Made by a program: the position numbers and the translations under genes. The notes below the pieces were generated by a model, which was not told where the DNA came from, did no database searches, and saw nothing but the letters and a program-made list of their open reading frames with translations. A DNA stretch of 64,000 bases from Mangrovimonas aestuarii (lineage in GTDB: Bacteria > Bacteroidota > Bacteroidia > Flavobacteriales > Flavobacteriaceae): positions 62,001 through 126,000 of the forward strand of contig NZ_JARACK010000004.1 of NCBI RefSeq assembly GCF_028767185.1, read 5' to 3'. Below, in pieces: positions 34,828 to 43,911 of this stretch (the stretch's first letter is position 1; each line of letters starts with the position of its first letter).

Positions 34828-35784
34828 ATGAAAGTAAACGAACATATCGCATCGGCAAATGGAAACACTTTGTTTTCGTTTGAAATATTGCCTCCTTTAA
34901 AAGGACAGCATATTCAGTCTATTTTTGATCACATAGATCCTTTGATGGATTTTAATCCTCCGTTTATTGATGTAACCTACCATCGAGAGGAATTTGTTTA
35001 TAAGGATATGAACAATGGGTATTTAAAAAAACAGATTGTTAGAAAACGACCGGGGACTGTGGGGATTTGTGCTGCGATTCAAAATAAATATCAGGTAGAT
35101 GCTATTCCTCATATATTGTGTGGTGGATTCACTAAAGAGGATACTGAAAACTTTTTGATTGACCTTGATTTTTTGGGAATTGAAAACGTTATGGCGCTGA
35201 GAGGAGATGCTGTAAAAAGTGAAACGTATTTTAAACCGGAAAAAGAAGGGCATAGTTTTTCAGGTGAACTGGTGACCCAAATCAAGAATCTGAATTCAGG
35301 TGTGTATTTGGATGATGAACTAGAAAATAGTTCGGCAACTGATTTCTGCATAGGGGTGGCTGGTTATCCTGAAAAGCATATGGAAGCTCCTAGCTTGGAT
35401 ACAGATGTTCAATATTTGAAGCATAAGGTCGATCGAGGGGCAACATATATAGTAACTCAAATGTTTTTTGATAACAGTAAGTATTTTGCTTTTGTTAAAA
35501 AGTGTAGAGAAGCTGGTATTACAGTGCCTATTATTCCAGGTCTCAAACCCTTCGCGACCAAAAAGCAACTTAATTTAATACCACATAGATTTCATGTTGA
35601 TCTACCTGATGATCTTGTGAAAGAAGTATTGAAATGCAAAGATAATGTCGAGGTGAGGCAGGTCGGGATTGAGTGGTGTATACAGCAGTCAAAAGATTTA
35701 CAGAAAGCAGGCGTACCCGTGCTACACTATTATTCTATGGGAAAAAGTGATAATATAAAGGCGGTGGCGTCTCAGGTATTTTAA
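34828..35784 (+). CDS. metF: 5,10-Methylenetetrahydrofolate reductase
   Basis: FAD enzyme that makes methyltetrahydrofolate, the methyl donor for MetH. The 318 residues start with FSFEILPPLKGQ (catalytic Glu of the TIM barrel). They continue with FIDVTYHREE, NVMALRGDAVK and TYIVTQMFFDNSKYF, all recognisable in the family. It is the last gene of the riboswitch-controlled operon. Confidence 0.95.
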   Translation: MKVNEHIASANGNTLFSFEILPPLKGQHIQSIFDHIDPLMDFNPPFIDVTYHREEFVYKDMNNGYLKKQIVRKRPGTVGICAAIQNKYQVDAIPHILCGGFTKEDTENFLIDLDFLGIENVMALRGDAVKSETYFKPEKEGHSFSGELVTQIKNLNSGVYLDDELENSSATDFCIGVAGYPEKHMEAPSLDTDVQYLKHKVDRGATYIVTQMFFDNSKYFAFVKKCREAGITVPIIPGLKPFATKKQLNLIPHRFHVDLPDDLVKEVLKCKDNVEVRQVGIEWCIQQSKDLQKAGVPVLHYYSMGKSDNIKAVASQVF

Positions 35785-35793
35785 ATATTGCCT

Positions 35794-35801
35794 TACATTT
35801 G
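35794..35801 (+). promoter_or_regulatory. -7 element upstream of the PagL-like gene
   Basis: TACATTTG matches TAnnTTTG exactly and ends 18 bases before the ATG at 35819, so this gene can be transcribed separately from metF. No -33 TTG at the right distance. Confidence 0.45.
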
Positions 35802-35818
35802 CGGCAAACCCCGCTAAA

Positions 35819-36910
35819 TTGATGAGGCTAAAACTCCTTTTCTTTTTTCTTTTCGTTACACTGTTTTCAAAGGGTCAAAATAACCTTAAATCCTTTGTTG
35901 ATGTGAATTACTTTAAAGGTAATATTGCCTTGCACAATAACAGTATTCTTCATTTGATTAAAGGACATCCTGAAGGAGTTGTTATAGCTTGGAATAAAAA
36001 GACCTTTGGAGAAAAAGAATGGGAACAACGTTACAACTACCCCGATTACGGTTTTTCATTTTCTTATCAGAATTTAAAAAATGATGTGCTGGGAAATAAT
36101 TATGCCTTTTTTGGTCATTATAATTTTTACTTTTTCAATAGAAATTTAATTTTTCGTATTGCTCAGGGGATAGGTTTTAACACTAATCCTTACGATAAGG
36201 AAAGCAATCATAAAAATGTTGCGTTTGGATCCACTTTTTTGAGTAGTACCTATGTTATGCTTAACTATAAAAAAGAGCATGTGTACGATAAATTTGGAAT
36301 TCAAGCAGGGTTAACAATGACCCATTATTCCAATGGAAATTTTAAAGCACCGAACACAAGTGTTAATTCCATAGCATTAAATGTTGGTATAAATTACAAT
36401 CTGGATGCAGAATTACCCTCTTACATAAAAGCGATTAATAATGATTCGTTTTCACAGCCTGTAAAATTTAATTTTGTGCTTAGAGGAGGAATAAATGAAA
36501 GTGATGTTATTGGTAGCGGTCAATATCCATTTGCAGTGGTTTCGGCTTATGCCGATAAACGTTTGAGTTATAAAAGTGCATTGCAGTTGGGGGTAGATGC
36601 TTTTTTCTCTAAGTTTTTGGAGGAATTAATATATTATAAATCGGTTGCTTTTCCTGAGGAAGATGTATCTGGTGATGAAGATTACAGAAGGGTTGGAGCT
36701 TTTATTGGGCATGAGTTGTTTGTAAATAAATTATCGGTGTTGACTCAGGTAGGGTATTATGTGTATTGTCCTTTCGATTTTGAGGGCAGAACCTATTTTC
36801 GGGCAGGACTGAAATATTATATGACCAATAAATTGTTTGCTGCCTTGACATTGAAGTCGCATGGTGCGAAAGCTGAAGCAATAGAGTTTGGTATAGGTGT
36901 AAGGATGTAA
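35819..36910 (+). CDS. PagL-like lipid A 3-O-deacylase (acyloxyacyl hydrolase family)
   Basis: 363 residues with a signal peptide (about 1-20, ending FSKGQ) and an aromatic-rich beta-barrel pattern. The segment TMTHYSNGNFKAPNTSVNS contains the His-x-Ser pair and downstream Pro-Asn of PagL outer-membrane enzymes, which remove an acyl chain from lipid A. At 363 residues it is about twice as long as PagL of Pseudomonas or Salmonella. It could modify lipopolysaccharide in response to envelope stress; this is inferred from the motif only. Confidence 0.75.
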   Translation: MMRLKLLFFFLFVTLFSKGQNNLKSFVDVNYFKGNIALHNNSILHLIKGHPEGVVIAWNKKTFGEKEWEQRYNYPDYGFSFSYQNLKNDVLGNNYAFFGHYNFYFFNRNLIFRIAQGIGFNTNPYDKESNHKNVAFGSTFLSSTYVMLNYKKEHVYDKFGIQAGLTMTHYSNGNFKAPNTSVNSIALNVGINYNLDAELPSYIKAINNDSFSQPVKFNFVLRGGINESDVIGSGQYPFAVVSAYADKRLSYKSALQLGVDAFFSKFLEELIYYKSVAFPEEDVSGDEDYRRVGAFIGHELFVNKLSVLTQVGYYVYCPFDFEGRTYFRAGLKYYMTNKLFAALTLKSHGAKAEAIEFGIGVRM

Positions 36911-36916
36911 AGCGTT

Positions 36917-37669
36917 ATGAGAAACTACATAAATTTTTTAGCACTAGTTCTTTTTTTGATGTTTTCATGTAGTACTGAAAATGCTTACGATTGCTTTCAG
37001 GCATCAGGTAAGACCATTCAAAAGAAATTTGAGGTTGCCCCTTTCAATAAAATATTAGTAAACCGTAATGTGGCTCTTATTTTAAAGCAAGGTGATGAGT
37101 TTTTGGTAACGGCAGAAGCTGGAGAATATCTTATGAGTGATATTGAGGCTGCTGTAGTTGATGGTGAACTTAGACTGACAGATAAAAACAGCTGTAATTT
37201 TGTTCGTGATTATGAGGCGACTAAAGTTTATGTGACAGCACCAAATATTACTGCTATTAGGAGTTCAACCCAATTCGATATAGTTTCGATAGGCGTTTTA
37301 CAATACGATGATCTAATCTTATTTTCTGAAGATTATGGCATGCCGGGCAGTTTTACCATAGCTGATTTTAGACTACAAGTAATTTCGTCTAGCCTAAAAA
37401 TAACTGCCAATAACCTTTCTTCTTTCTATATTTCAGGAGAGGTAGACAATCTTACCGTAGGCTTTTATTCTGGTGCCGGTCGTTTTGAGGGGGGGAATCT
37501 CATAGCACAGAATGTGAGTGTGTATCATCGAGGTAGCAATGATATGATTGTTAACCCCCAACAGTCGTTAAATGGGCAGCTTTTAGGGACTGGTGATTTA
37601 ATTTCGGTAAACACTCCTACAAGTGTAAGTGTTGAGCAGGGCTATACTGGTGAGTTAATAATGGATTAA
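36917..37669 (+). CDS. GIN-domain (DUF2807) lipoprotein
   Basis: 250 residues. The leader ends in a lipobox (LMFSCS), so this is probably a lipoprotein. The body matches the GIN/DUF2807 right-handed beta-helix family: KFEVAPFNKILVNRNVALIL, LRLTDKNSC, KVYVTAPNITAIRSST, then repetitive strands to the end. The family is common in Bacteroidota and may be adhesin-like; function is unproven. It starts 6 bases after the PagL-like gene, so the two form a pair, and its stop overlaps the convergent gldA by 4 bases. Confidence 0.8.
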   Translation: MRNYINFLALVLFLMFSCSTENAYDCFQASGKTIQKKFEVAPFNKILVNRNVALILKQGDEFLVTAEAGEYLMSDIEAAVVDGELRLTDKNSCNFVRDYEATKVYVTAPNITAIRSSTQFDIVSIGVLQYDDLILFSEDYGMPGSFTIADFRLQVISSSLKITANNLSSFYISGEVDNLTVGFYSGAGRFEGGNLIAQNVSVYHRGSNDMIVNPQQSLNGQLLGTGDLISVNTPTSVSVEQGYTGELIMD

Positions 37670-38562
37670 TTTTTTGTAAGCTCCCTGAACAAGTTTTCCA
37701 AGCTTTCATTTTTCTGGTTCAATTGCAGTATTTTTAACTTATTGTCATGAGCAAAATCAAAAACATGACTACGCATATCTTCAGTAGTGTCAAAAGTTAA
37801 TTCGTAAACAAAACCATAAGTGTTAACAACTTCTTTTACCTTTGGAAGTCTCCTTAAAAAAGCTTCTTCAACACGGTAATCGAACTCTACGATTACAACT
37901 TGAGCCTTTCCTTCGTGAAGATCCTTCAGTTTTTTATCTGCTACAATTTCACCTTTATTAATGATGATTACACGGTCGCACATGGCCTCAACCTCTTGCA
38001 TAATGTGGGTGGAAAGGAAGACGGTTTTCTCTTTTCCAATGTCACGGATCAGATTACGTATGTCTACTAATTGATTGGGATCTAGTCCTGTAGTTGGTTC
38101 GTCGAGAATTAAAACATCGGGGTTATGAAGAAGAGCGTTTGCCAAACCAACTCTTTGTCTATATCCTTTCGATAATTGTCCAATAGTTTTATGGGCTTCT
38201 GGGGTAAGCCCAGTAAGTTTTACGACTTCTTCAATTCGTTCTTTATTAACGCCATATACATTGGCGTTAAATTGCAAATATTCTCTAACATACATGTCTA
38301 AATACAAAGGGTTGTGTTCAGGTAGATAACCTACACTTTGTTGTACCTGTTTTGCTTCAGAAGCAATATCGTATCCATTTACTTTTGCTGAGCCTGAGGT
38401 GGCTTCAATATAAGTGGTCAATATTTTCATCATTGTTGATTTTCCAGCGCCATTAGGACCAAGAAATCCAACAATTTCAGGTTTGTCAACTTTTATAGAA
38501 ATGTTGTTCAAGGCTTTTTGCGAGCCATAAACTTTAGTGATTCCTGAAACCTCAATAGACAT
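37666..38562 (-). CDS. gldA: Gliding-motility ABC transporter ATPase GldA
   Basis: 298 residues of an ABC ATPase with Walker A GPNGAGKST, signature LSKGYRQRVGLANAL, Walker B VLILDEPTTGLDP and switch His in FLSTHIMQEVE. The length and the C-terminal extension after the ATPase core fit GldA, which works with the membrane proteins GldF and GldG. gldF and gldG are not in this window. GldA is required for gliding in Flavobacterium johnsoniae. Assignment as GldA rather than another exporter ATPase rests on overall similarity as I recall it. Confidence 0.85.
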   Translation of the reverse strand: MSIEVSGITKVYGSQKALNNISIKVDKPEIVGFLGPNGAGKSTMMKILTTYIEATSGSAKVNGYDIASEAKQVQQSVGYLPEHNPLYLDMYVREYLQFNANVYGVNKERIEEVVKLTGLTPEAHKTIGQLSKGYRQRVGLANALLHNPDVLILDEPTTGLDPNQLVDIRNLIRDIGKEKTVFLSTHIMQEVEAMCDRVIIINKGEIVADKKLKDLHEGKAQVVIVEFDYRVEEAFLRRLPKVKEVVNTYGFVYELTFDTTEDMRSHVFDFAHDNKLKILQLNQKNESLENLFRELTKN

Positions 38563-38693
38563 ACTTGCAATTATTTTTGGTAAAAATACATATTTCGATA
38601 ACGAATGCCATTAAATTTTAATTTTAACCATAATGAAAATGTGTGGTAGTAATCATAAAGAGACCTATAAACCAAGGGTAATGATAAAAAGGC

Positions 38694-38701
38694 TATTTTT
38701 G
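38694..38701 (+). promoter_or_regulatory. -7 element of the DAHP synthase/chorismate mutase gene
   Basis: TATTTTTG is an exact TAnnTTTG, 25 bases before the ATG at 38727. Confidence 0.45.
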
Positions 38702-38726
38702 TGTGATGAAAATGGCATAGGTAAAT

Positions 38727-39818
38727 ATGGCAATGAAGAACAATAAAGCGTTAAGAAACTGGTTGAATACTTTTGGACTTAATCATCCCTTATTGATAGC
38801 GGGTCCGTGTAGTGCTGAGACTGAATTTCAGTTACTACAGGTGGCTAATGAGATAAAGGATAGTGATGCTACAGTTTTTCGTGCAGGGTTGTGGAAACCA
38901 AGAACCCGACCGGGAAACTTCGAGGGAGTTGGTGCTTTAGGCTTACCCTGGTTGCAAAAGGTAAAACAGGAAACTGGACTACTAATTGCTACAGAAGTAG
39001 CCAATGCCCACCACGTTGATTTAGCATTGAAGCATGATTTGGATATGTTGTGGATTGGAGCAAGGACAACAGTAAATCCTTTTATTGTTCAGGAAATTGC
39101 AGAGGCATTAAAAGGATCGGATAAAATTGTTTTGGTGAAAAATCCAGTTAATCCAGATATGTCTCTATGGCTAGGTGCTGTAGAGCGATTGCATACCGTA
39201 AATGTAGAGAAGTTAGGAGTAGTACATAGGGGGTTTTCCACATACGAAAAGTCTCGTTATAGAAATAATCCTGAATGGCAAATTCCAATTGATCTTCAAA
39301 ACGAATTTCCAGATTTACCATTAATACTTGATCCCTCACATATTGCAGGTAGACGTGATATTATTTTTGACCTTTGTCAAACAGCGCTCGACTTAAATTA
39401 TGATGGGTTAATGGTAGAGACCCATCACGATCCCGATAACGCTTGGAGTGACGCTTCGCAACAAATCACTCCAGAAATACTAAAGCAAATCACAGAAAAT
39501 CTTAAGGTTAGAAAACAAACAGAAAGTGCACCAGATTTTAAGGATACCATAAAAACTTTAAGAGCTCATATAGATGTTATAGATCATCAGCTTATTGAGA
39601 TGTTTGGTAAGCGAATGAAAATAGCTGAAGAAATTGGAGCTCTAAAAAAAGAGCATAATGTAGCAGTGTTACAGGCAAAGCGTTGGAAGGAGATTTTAGA
39701 TAGAATGATAGTCCAAGGGACGGGTAAGGAACTTAGTGAGGACTTTATTTTGCGAGTTTACAAAGCAATACACTTAGAGTCTATCCATCATCAGGAAAAG
39801 GTTATTAACAAAGAATGA
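38727..39818 (+). CDS. Bifunctional DAHP synthase/chorismate mutase
   Basis: 363 residues with two modules of aromatic amino acid synthesis. Residues 1-260 are a DAHP synthase of the KDO8P-synthase-like type (LIAGPCSAET, RAGLWKPRTRPGNFEG, LILDPSHIAGRRD, VETHHDPDNAWSDA). Residues 270-355 are an AroQ chorismate mutase helix bundle (LRAHIDVIDHQLIEMFGKRM, then EEIGALKKE). The order, synthase first and mutase last, is the Bacteroidota arrangement; the mutase end may provide feedback control. The ATG at 38727 is followed by a second ATG two codons later, so the exact start is uncertain by 2 residues. Confidence 0.93.
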   Translation: MAMKNNKALRNWLNTFGLNHPLLIAGPCSAETEFQLLQVANEIKDSDATVFRAGLWKPRTRPGNFEGVGALGLPWLQKVKQETGLLIATEVANAHHVDLALKHDLDMLWIGARTTVNPFIVQEIAEALKGSDKIVLVKNPVNPDMSLWLGAVERLHTVNVEKLGVVHRGFSTYEKSRYRNNPEWQIPIDLQNEFPDLPLILDPSHIAGRRDIIFDLCQTALDLNYDGLMVETHHDPDNAWSDASQQITPEILKQITENLKVRKQTESAPDFKDTIKTLRAHIDVIDHQLIEMFGKRMKIAEEIGALKKEHNVAVLQAKRWKEILDRMIVQGTGKELSEDFILRVYKAIHLESIHHQEKVINKE

Positions 39819-39827
39819 TAAAAAAAA

Positions 39828-39856
39828 AAGCCAAATGTTAACATTTGGCTTTTTTA
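39828..39856. terminator. Bidirectional terminator after the DAHP synthase gene
   Basis: AAGCCAAATGT pairs with ACATTTGGCTT and has A- and T-runs at both sides; the convergent unknown gene ends close by. Confidence 0.88.
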
Positions 39857-39869
39857 TGAAAAATAGTCT

Positions 39870-40340
39870 TTACGATTGACTGTCTGATTTCAATCTTTTA
39901 AAGATATAACGAGTAATAAAAATACCTTTTCCATCACCTTTTCCACTATCACTTTCTACGGCACTAGTTACAAAAGCTAGTTCCCAACCCTCTTCAATCA
40001 TAGAGTTGATTTTAGAAGAAATAACAGCGTCGTTTGCTGCAATGTTTTGGAACCGTATCCCTCCTATGTTAAAGAAGTTTAAAAGCTTTGTTTCTTCAAA
40101 GTTTTCAACTCTAATCTCATCACGTTTAGATTTGTTTCTTGAATCCTTGTCTTTGTCCTCAGAGCGTTCAGATGTGAATTCTGAATAGTCTCTGTCTTCA
40201 TTAGATGAAATCAATCTTGACCTCCCAAGTCCATTAGGTACAATTGACTCTACACTGGTAATTACCTTGAATTCAACTTGAGCAGATAATTCTGCAACAG
40301 ATACAAGAATGAATGCAGATAACAGTAATAATTTTTTCAT
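39870..40340 (-). CDS. Secreted protein of unknown function
   Basis: 156 residues with a clear signal peptide (1-20, ending AELSAQ). The middle (50-75) is a long run of charged residues (SERSEDKDKDSRNKSKRDE), probably disordered. The C-terminal third has the pattern INSMIEEGWELAFVTSAVES then GIFITRYIFKR, which is reminiscent of DUF4177-like small domains (EGWEL motif). No family can be named with certainty. A -7-like TATATTCG (40379-40372) lies upstream. Confidence 0.7.
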   Translation of the reverse strand: MKKLLLLSAFILVSVAELSAQVEFKVITSVESIVPNGLGRSRLISSNEDRDYSEFTSERSEDKDKDSRNKSKRDEIRVENFEETKLLNFFNIGGIRFQNIAANDAVISSKINSMIEEGWELAFVTSAVESDSGKGDGKGIFITRYIFKRLKSDSQS

Positions 40341-40514
40341 AAAAAAGTGTTTTGGTTTGTGAATTAAGCAGCGAATATAGGTTTTTCTTAAAATTAAAAA
40401 TCGTTATTTTGTGTCCTTAATAGTTAGTTGGGTTTTATGGTATTGAATGTTAATGTGTTAAAATTTTACATTTTTTTTGTAAAAACTAATTAAAGAGTGT
40501 ATTAATGCAAGTGT

Positions 40515-41465
40515 ATGACAGGAACCGTTTATAAATCTACAGGAAGTTGGTATACCGTGAAAACGATGAACGGTAAAGCCTATCAATGCCGCATTAAGGG
40601 GAAATTTCGTTTAAAGGGAATTAAGAGTACCAACCCTATTGCAGTAGGTGACCATGTGGACTTTGAATTAGAGACAAAAAACGATGAGATTACTGGAGTA
40701 ATCAATAAAATCCATGAACGTGAAAACTATATCGTTCGTAAATCGGTGAACCTTTCAAAGCAAACTCATGTTATTGCCGCTAATATCGATCAGGTTTTCC
40801 TTCTAATAACCATAAACAACCCACCAACGTTTACTAGTTTTATTGATCGGTTTTTGGCAACAGCTGAAGCATATTCTGTAAAAACCGTTTTGCTATTTAA
40901 TAAGATTGATGCCTATGATGACGATACATTGGTTGAAGTAAAATATCTAGCAGCTCTTTACCGGAAGATAGGGTATGAGTGTATTGGGATTTCTGCCTCC
41001 ACGGGTAAAAATATCGATAAGGTAAAACAGTTGATGGAAGGAAAGGTAAGTATGTTTGCAGGACACTCTGGAGTAGGTAAATCGACTTTGGTAAATGCTA
41101 TAGAACCGGGATTGCAACTTAAGACCCAAGAAATATCTGAGCAGCACCAACAAGGTCAGCATACTACAACTTTTGCGGAAATGTTCGATCTGAGTTTCGA
41201 TGCCAAAATTATAGATACCCCAGGGATAAAAGGTTTCGGAATTGTTGATATGGATCGTGAAGAAATAGGTGATTATTTTCCTGAGTTTTTTGAGCTAAAG
41301 GAACACTGTAAGTTTAATAACTGCTTGCATTTGGAGGAGCCTAAATGTGCTGTGAAAGAAGCGCTGGAAAACGACGAAGTAGCCTATTCGCGATATAGAA
41401 GTTATCTTCAGATGATGGAAGGTGAAGATGAACATTACCGAACTGATTTTTGGAGTAAAGAGTAG
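40515..41465 (+). CDS. rsgA: Ribosome small subunit-dependent GTPase A
   Basis: Late-stage 30S assembly factor. The 316 residues show the circularly permuted G-motif order: G4 NKID (129-132) comes before the P-loop GHSGVGKST (183-191) and DTPG. An OB domain is at the N-terminus (GTVYKSTGSWYTV), and a C-terminal zinc site has CKFNNCLHLEEPKC. It is followed 26 bases later by dtd, and the two are likely cotranscribed. Confidence 0.95.
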   Translation: MTGTVYKSTGSWYTVKTMNGKAYQCRIKGKFRLKGIKSTNPIAVGDHVDFELETKNDEITGVINKIHERENYIVRKSVNLSKQTHVIAANIDQVFLLITINNPPTFTSFIDRFLATAEAYSVKTVLLFNKIDAYDDDTLVEVKYLAALYRKIGYECIGISASTGKNIDKVKQLMEGKVSMFAGHSGVGKSTLVNAIEPGLQLKTQEISEQHQQGQHTTTFAEMFDLSFDAKIIDTPGIKGFGIVDMDREEIGDYFPEFFELKEHCKFNNCLHLEEPKCAVKEALENDEVAYSRYRSYLQMMEGEDEHYRTDFWSKE

Positions 41466-41491
41466 TAGCTCCAAAAAAGAATTCATTATAT

Positions 41492-41944
41492 ATGAGAGTA
41501 GTTATTCAACGAGTGTCAAAAGCTAATGTTACCACTGAAGGGGAGAAAGTAGCAAATATTAAACAAGGTCTGCTGCTATTGCTCGGAATTGTTGGTGATG
41601 ACACTCTAGAGGATATTGAATGGCTAACAAAGAAAGTTTCTAACCTAAGGATATTCAATGATGAAGATGGGATTATGAACAAATCTCTTAACGACATAGA
41701 TGGAGAAGTCATTGTTGTAAGTCAGTTTACTTTGCATGCCAGTACCAAAAAGGGAAATAGGCCAAGTTATATTAAGGCCGCAAAACCTGAAATAGCTATC
41801 CCTCTTTACGAAAAGTTTGTAGATGTACTTGAAAGGGCTTTAAATAAACCTGTGCATACAGGTAAGTTCGGTGCCGACATGAAAGTCGAGCTTCTTAATG
41901 ATGGGCCAGTTACAATAATAATAGACTCTAAAAACAGGGAGTAA
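41492..41944 (+). CDS. dtd: D-aminoacyl-tRNA deacylase
   Basis: Removes D-amino acids from tRNA. The 150-residue protein has MRVVIQRVSKANVT at the start, the SQFTLHA active-site loop (SQxxL) and the GPVT motif near the end (NDGPVTIIID). These are the two signatures of the DTD1 family. It lies in the rsgA operon. Confidence 0.95.
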   Translation: MRVVIQRVSKANVTTEGEKVANIKQGLLLLLGIVGDDTLEDIEWLTKKVSNLRIFNDEDGIMNKSLNDIDGEVIVVSQFTLHASTKKGNRPSYIKAAKPEIAIPLYEKFVDVLERALNKPVHTGKFGADMKVELLNDGPVTIIIDSKNRE

Positions 41945-41953
41945 TCTTACGTT

Positions 41954-41983
41954 TTGTTTTTTTGACTAAAAAGTATAGTTTTA
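41954..41983 (+). promoter_or_regulatory. Possible promoter of the first DUF3857 gene
   Basis: TTG (41954-41956), a 19-base spacer, then TAGTTTTA (41976-41983; one mismatch). It is 24 bases before the ATG at 42008. Confidence 0.45.
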
Positions 41984-42007
41984 CCGCCTCAACCACTAAC
42001 CAAACCA

Positions 42008-43909
42008 ATGCCCAAATACCTATTTACGGGAGCGATAAGTCTGCTCCTTTCTGTCCACGTTTTTTCTCAAAACAGTAAACTAAGCGCATTTACACTTTCT
42101 TCGGAACTCACTCAAAACGCCAATGCAGTTGTTAGACAAAATGACCTGGAAATTGAAATTCAAGCCTATGACAAAATGGTTGTCAAGGAACATAGAATTG
42201 TAACAGTATTAAATGAAAAGGGTAATTCGGATATCCATGCCATGGTGTGGTATGATGATACTAGGGATATTAAGGTCCTTGAAGCAAGGATTTATAATAG
42301 TTTGGGTAGCGAATTAAGAAAGCTCAATAAAAAGGATTTTAAGGATGTTGCAGCTGTAGATGGGGTTTCACTATTTCAAGATAATCGAATAAAATATCTA
42401 GACTATACTGCTGTTGGATATCCTTATACAGTAGATTTTGTTGTGGAGTATGTGGAGACTTCAACTGCCTTTATCCCTGGCTGGAATCCTCTTGATGATT
42501 ATTATGTAAGTATTGAAAAGGCCTCTTATAAAATCATAAACAACACAGACGTTGAAATACTTGAAAAAGTATCCAATTTTGAGGGGTTCAACATCGAAAA
42601 GAAATACAATTTTCATTACCAAGCCAAAGACTTGTCTGCAGTAAGATATGAAGCATATAGTCCAACATTGTCTTCTATAGTTCCAAATGTGAAAGTGGCG
42701 CTAAATGAATTTAAAATGAAAGGGGTTAAAGGTGTTAATAACAATTGGGGAAGTTTTGGAAAATGGATGTATGAAGAGTTGTTGTCTGGTACAAGGGAGT
42801 TGCCTCAAGAAACGATAAATGAAGTGAGGGGTTTGGTGAAGGATGCTAAAACTGATATAGAAAAGGCAAGGCTCGTTTATGAATATATGCAGAATAGAAC
42901 TAGATATATAAGTGTACAGGTAGGCATTGGTGGATGGAAACCCATGTTGGCAGAGGATGTTGACCGTTTGGGGTATGGTGACTGTAAAGGTTTAACAAAT
43001 TATACCAAGGCGTTATTGGATGCCGTAGGTGTAAAATCATTTTATACGATTGTTCATGGTGGAAGAGAACCTAAAAATATCGATAGGGATTTTTCTTCAA
43101 CCCAAGGGAATCATGCTTTTTTATGTATTCCTCATGAAAATGACTATGTCTGGTTGGAATGTACCAGTCAAACAGATCCGTTTGGTTTTATAGCTAAGTT
43201 TACAGATGATAGAGATGTATTGGTTGTAACTCCAGATGAAGGTAGGATAGAAAGAACAAAGGCTTATAAGGAAGAAGAGAATTTTCAAGATATGCAAGCA
43301 GTTGTTAACTTGAATGGAGATGGTTCGGCATCGGCTAAAGTAAACATTTCAAGTGGAGGTTCTCAATATTATGATCATCATAAAATCCAATTTAAAGATT
43401 CAAAAGATCAAACACTTTATTACAAGGATTTTTGGGGAGATATTAATAAGCTGGAATTGACTTCGATACATCTTCAAAACGACAAATCCAAAGCTGTGTT
43501 TTATGAAGAGGTTACGTTGAAAACAGGAAATTTGGTTTCTAAAGCCGGAACACGAGTGTTGTTAGCACCAAATTTTTTTAATAAAATAACCTCCGCTCCT
43601 CCTCGATATGAAAACCGAAAACTTCCTTTTGAGATGGATAGAGGGTTTGTTGATACCGATAGAATTGAAGTTGTATTGCCTCAGGATTTGGTTGTAGAGG
43701 CTCTTCAAGATGATGTGACTATAAAAAACAAGTTTGGAGAGTATCGTTATACTATTACCCAGATTTCGGATAATAAATTATTGTTTGAGCGCTTCTTCAA
43801 AATGAACAAAGGCAATTACGAAAAAGGAGATTATAAAGCTTTTCGTGAATTCTGGTTGCAAGTGGTAAAACAAGACAAATCAAAAATTGTATTAATTCAA
43901 AAAGTATAA
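42008..43909 (+). CDS. DUF3857/transglutaminase protein, catalytic-type
   Basis: 633 residues with a signal peptide (about 1-20, ending VFSQ). Residues 40-200 are the beta-rich DUF3857 domain. Residues 280-400 are a transglutaminase-like core with Cys326 (GYGDCKGLTNY) and His369 (QGNHAFLCIP), so the nucleophile and base are both present. A C-terminal beta-rich domain follows. Such proteins are common in Bacteroidota, sit in the periplasm or at the surface, and have no established substrate. The next gene is a paralogue starting 3 bases later. Confidence 0.8.
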   Translation: MPKYLFTGAISLLLSVHVFSQNSKLSAFTLSSELTQNANAVVRQNDLEIEIQAYDKMVVKEHRIVTVLNEKGNSDIHAMVWYDDTRDIKVLEARIYNSLGSELRKLNKKDFKDVAAVDGVSLFQDNRIKYLDYTAVGYPYTVDFVVEYVETSTAFIPGWNPLDDYYVSIEKASYKIINNTDVEILEKVSNFEGFNIEKKYNFHYQAKDLSAVRYEAYSPTLSSIVPNVKVALNEFKMKGVKGVNNNWGSFGKWMYEELLSGTRELPQETINEVRGLVKDAKTDIEKARLVYEYMQNRTRYISVQVGIGGWKPMLAEDVDRLGYGDCKGLTNYTKALLDAVGVKSFYTIVHGGREPKNIDRDFSSTQGNHAFLCIPHENDYVWLECTSQTDPFGFIAKFTDDRDVLVVTPDEGRIERTKAYKEEENFQDMQAVVNLNGDGSASAKVNISSGGSQYYDHHKIQFKDSKDQTLYYKDFWGDINKLELTSIHLQNDKSKAVFYEEVTLKTGNLVSKAGTRVLLAPNFFNKITSAPPRYENRKLPFEMDRGFVDTDRIEVVLPQDLVVEALQDDVTIKNKFGEYRYTITQISDNKLLFERFFKMNKGNYEKGDYKAFREFWLQVVKQDKSKIVLIQKV

Positions 43910-43911
43910 GT

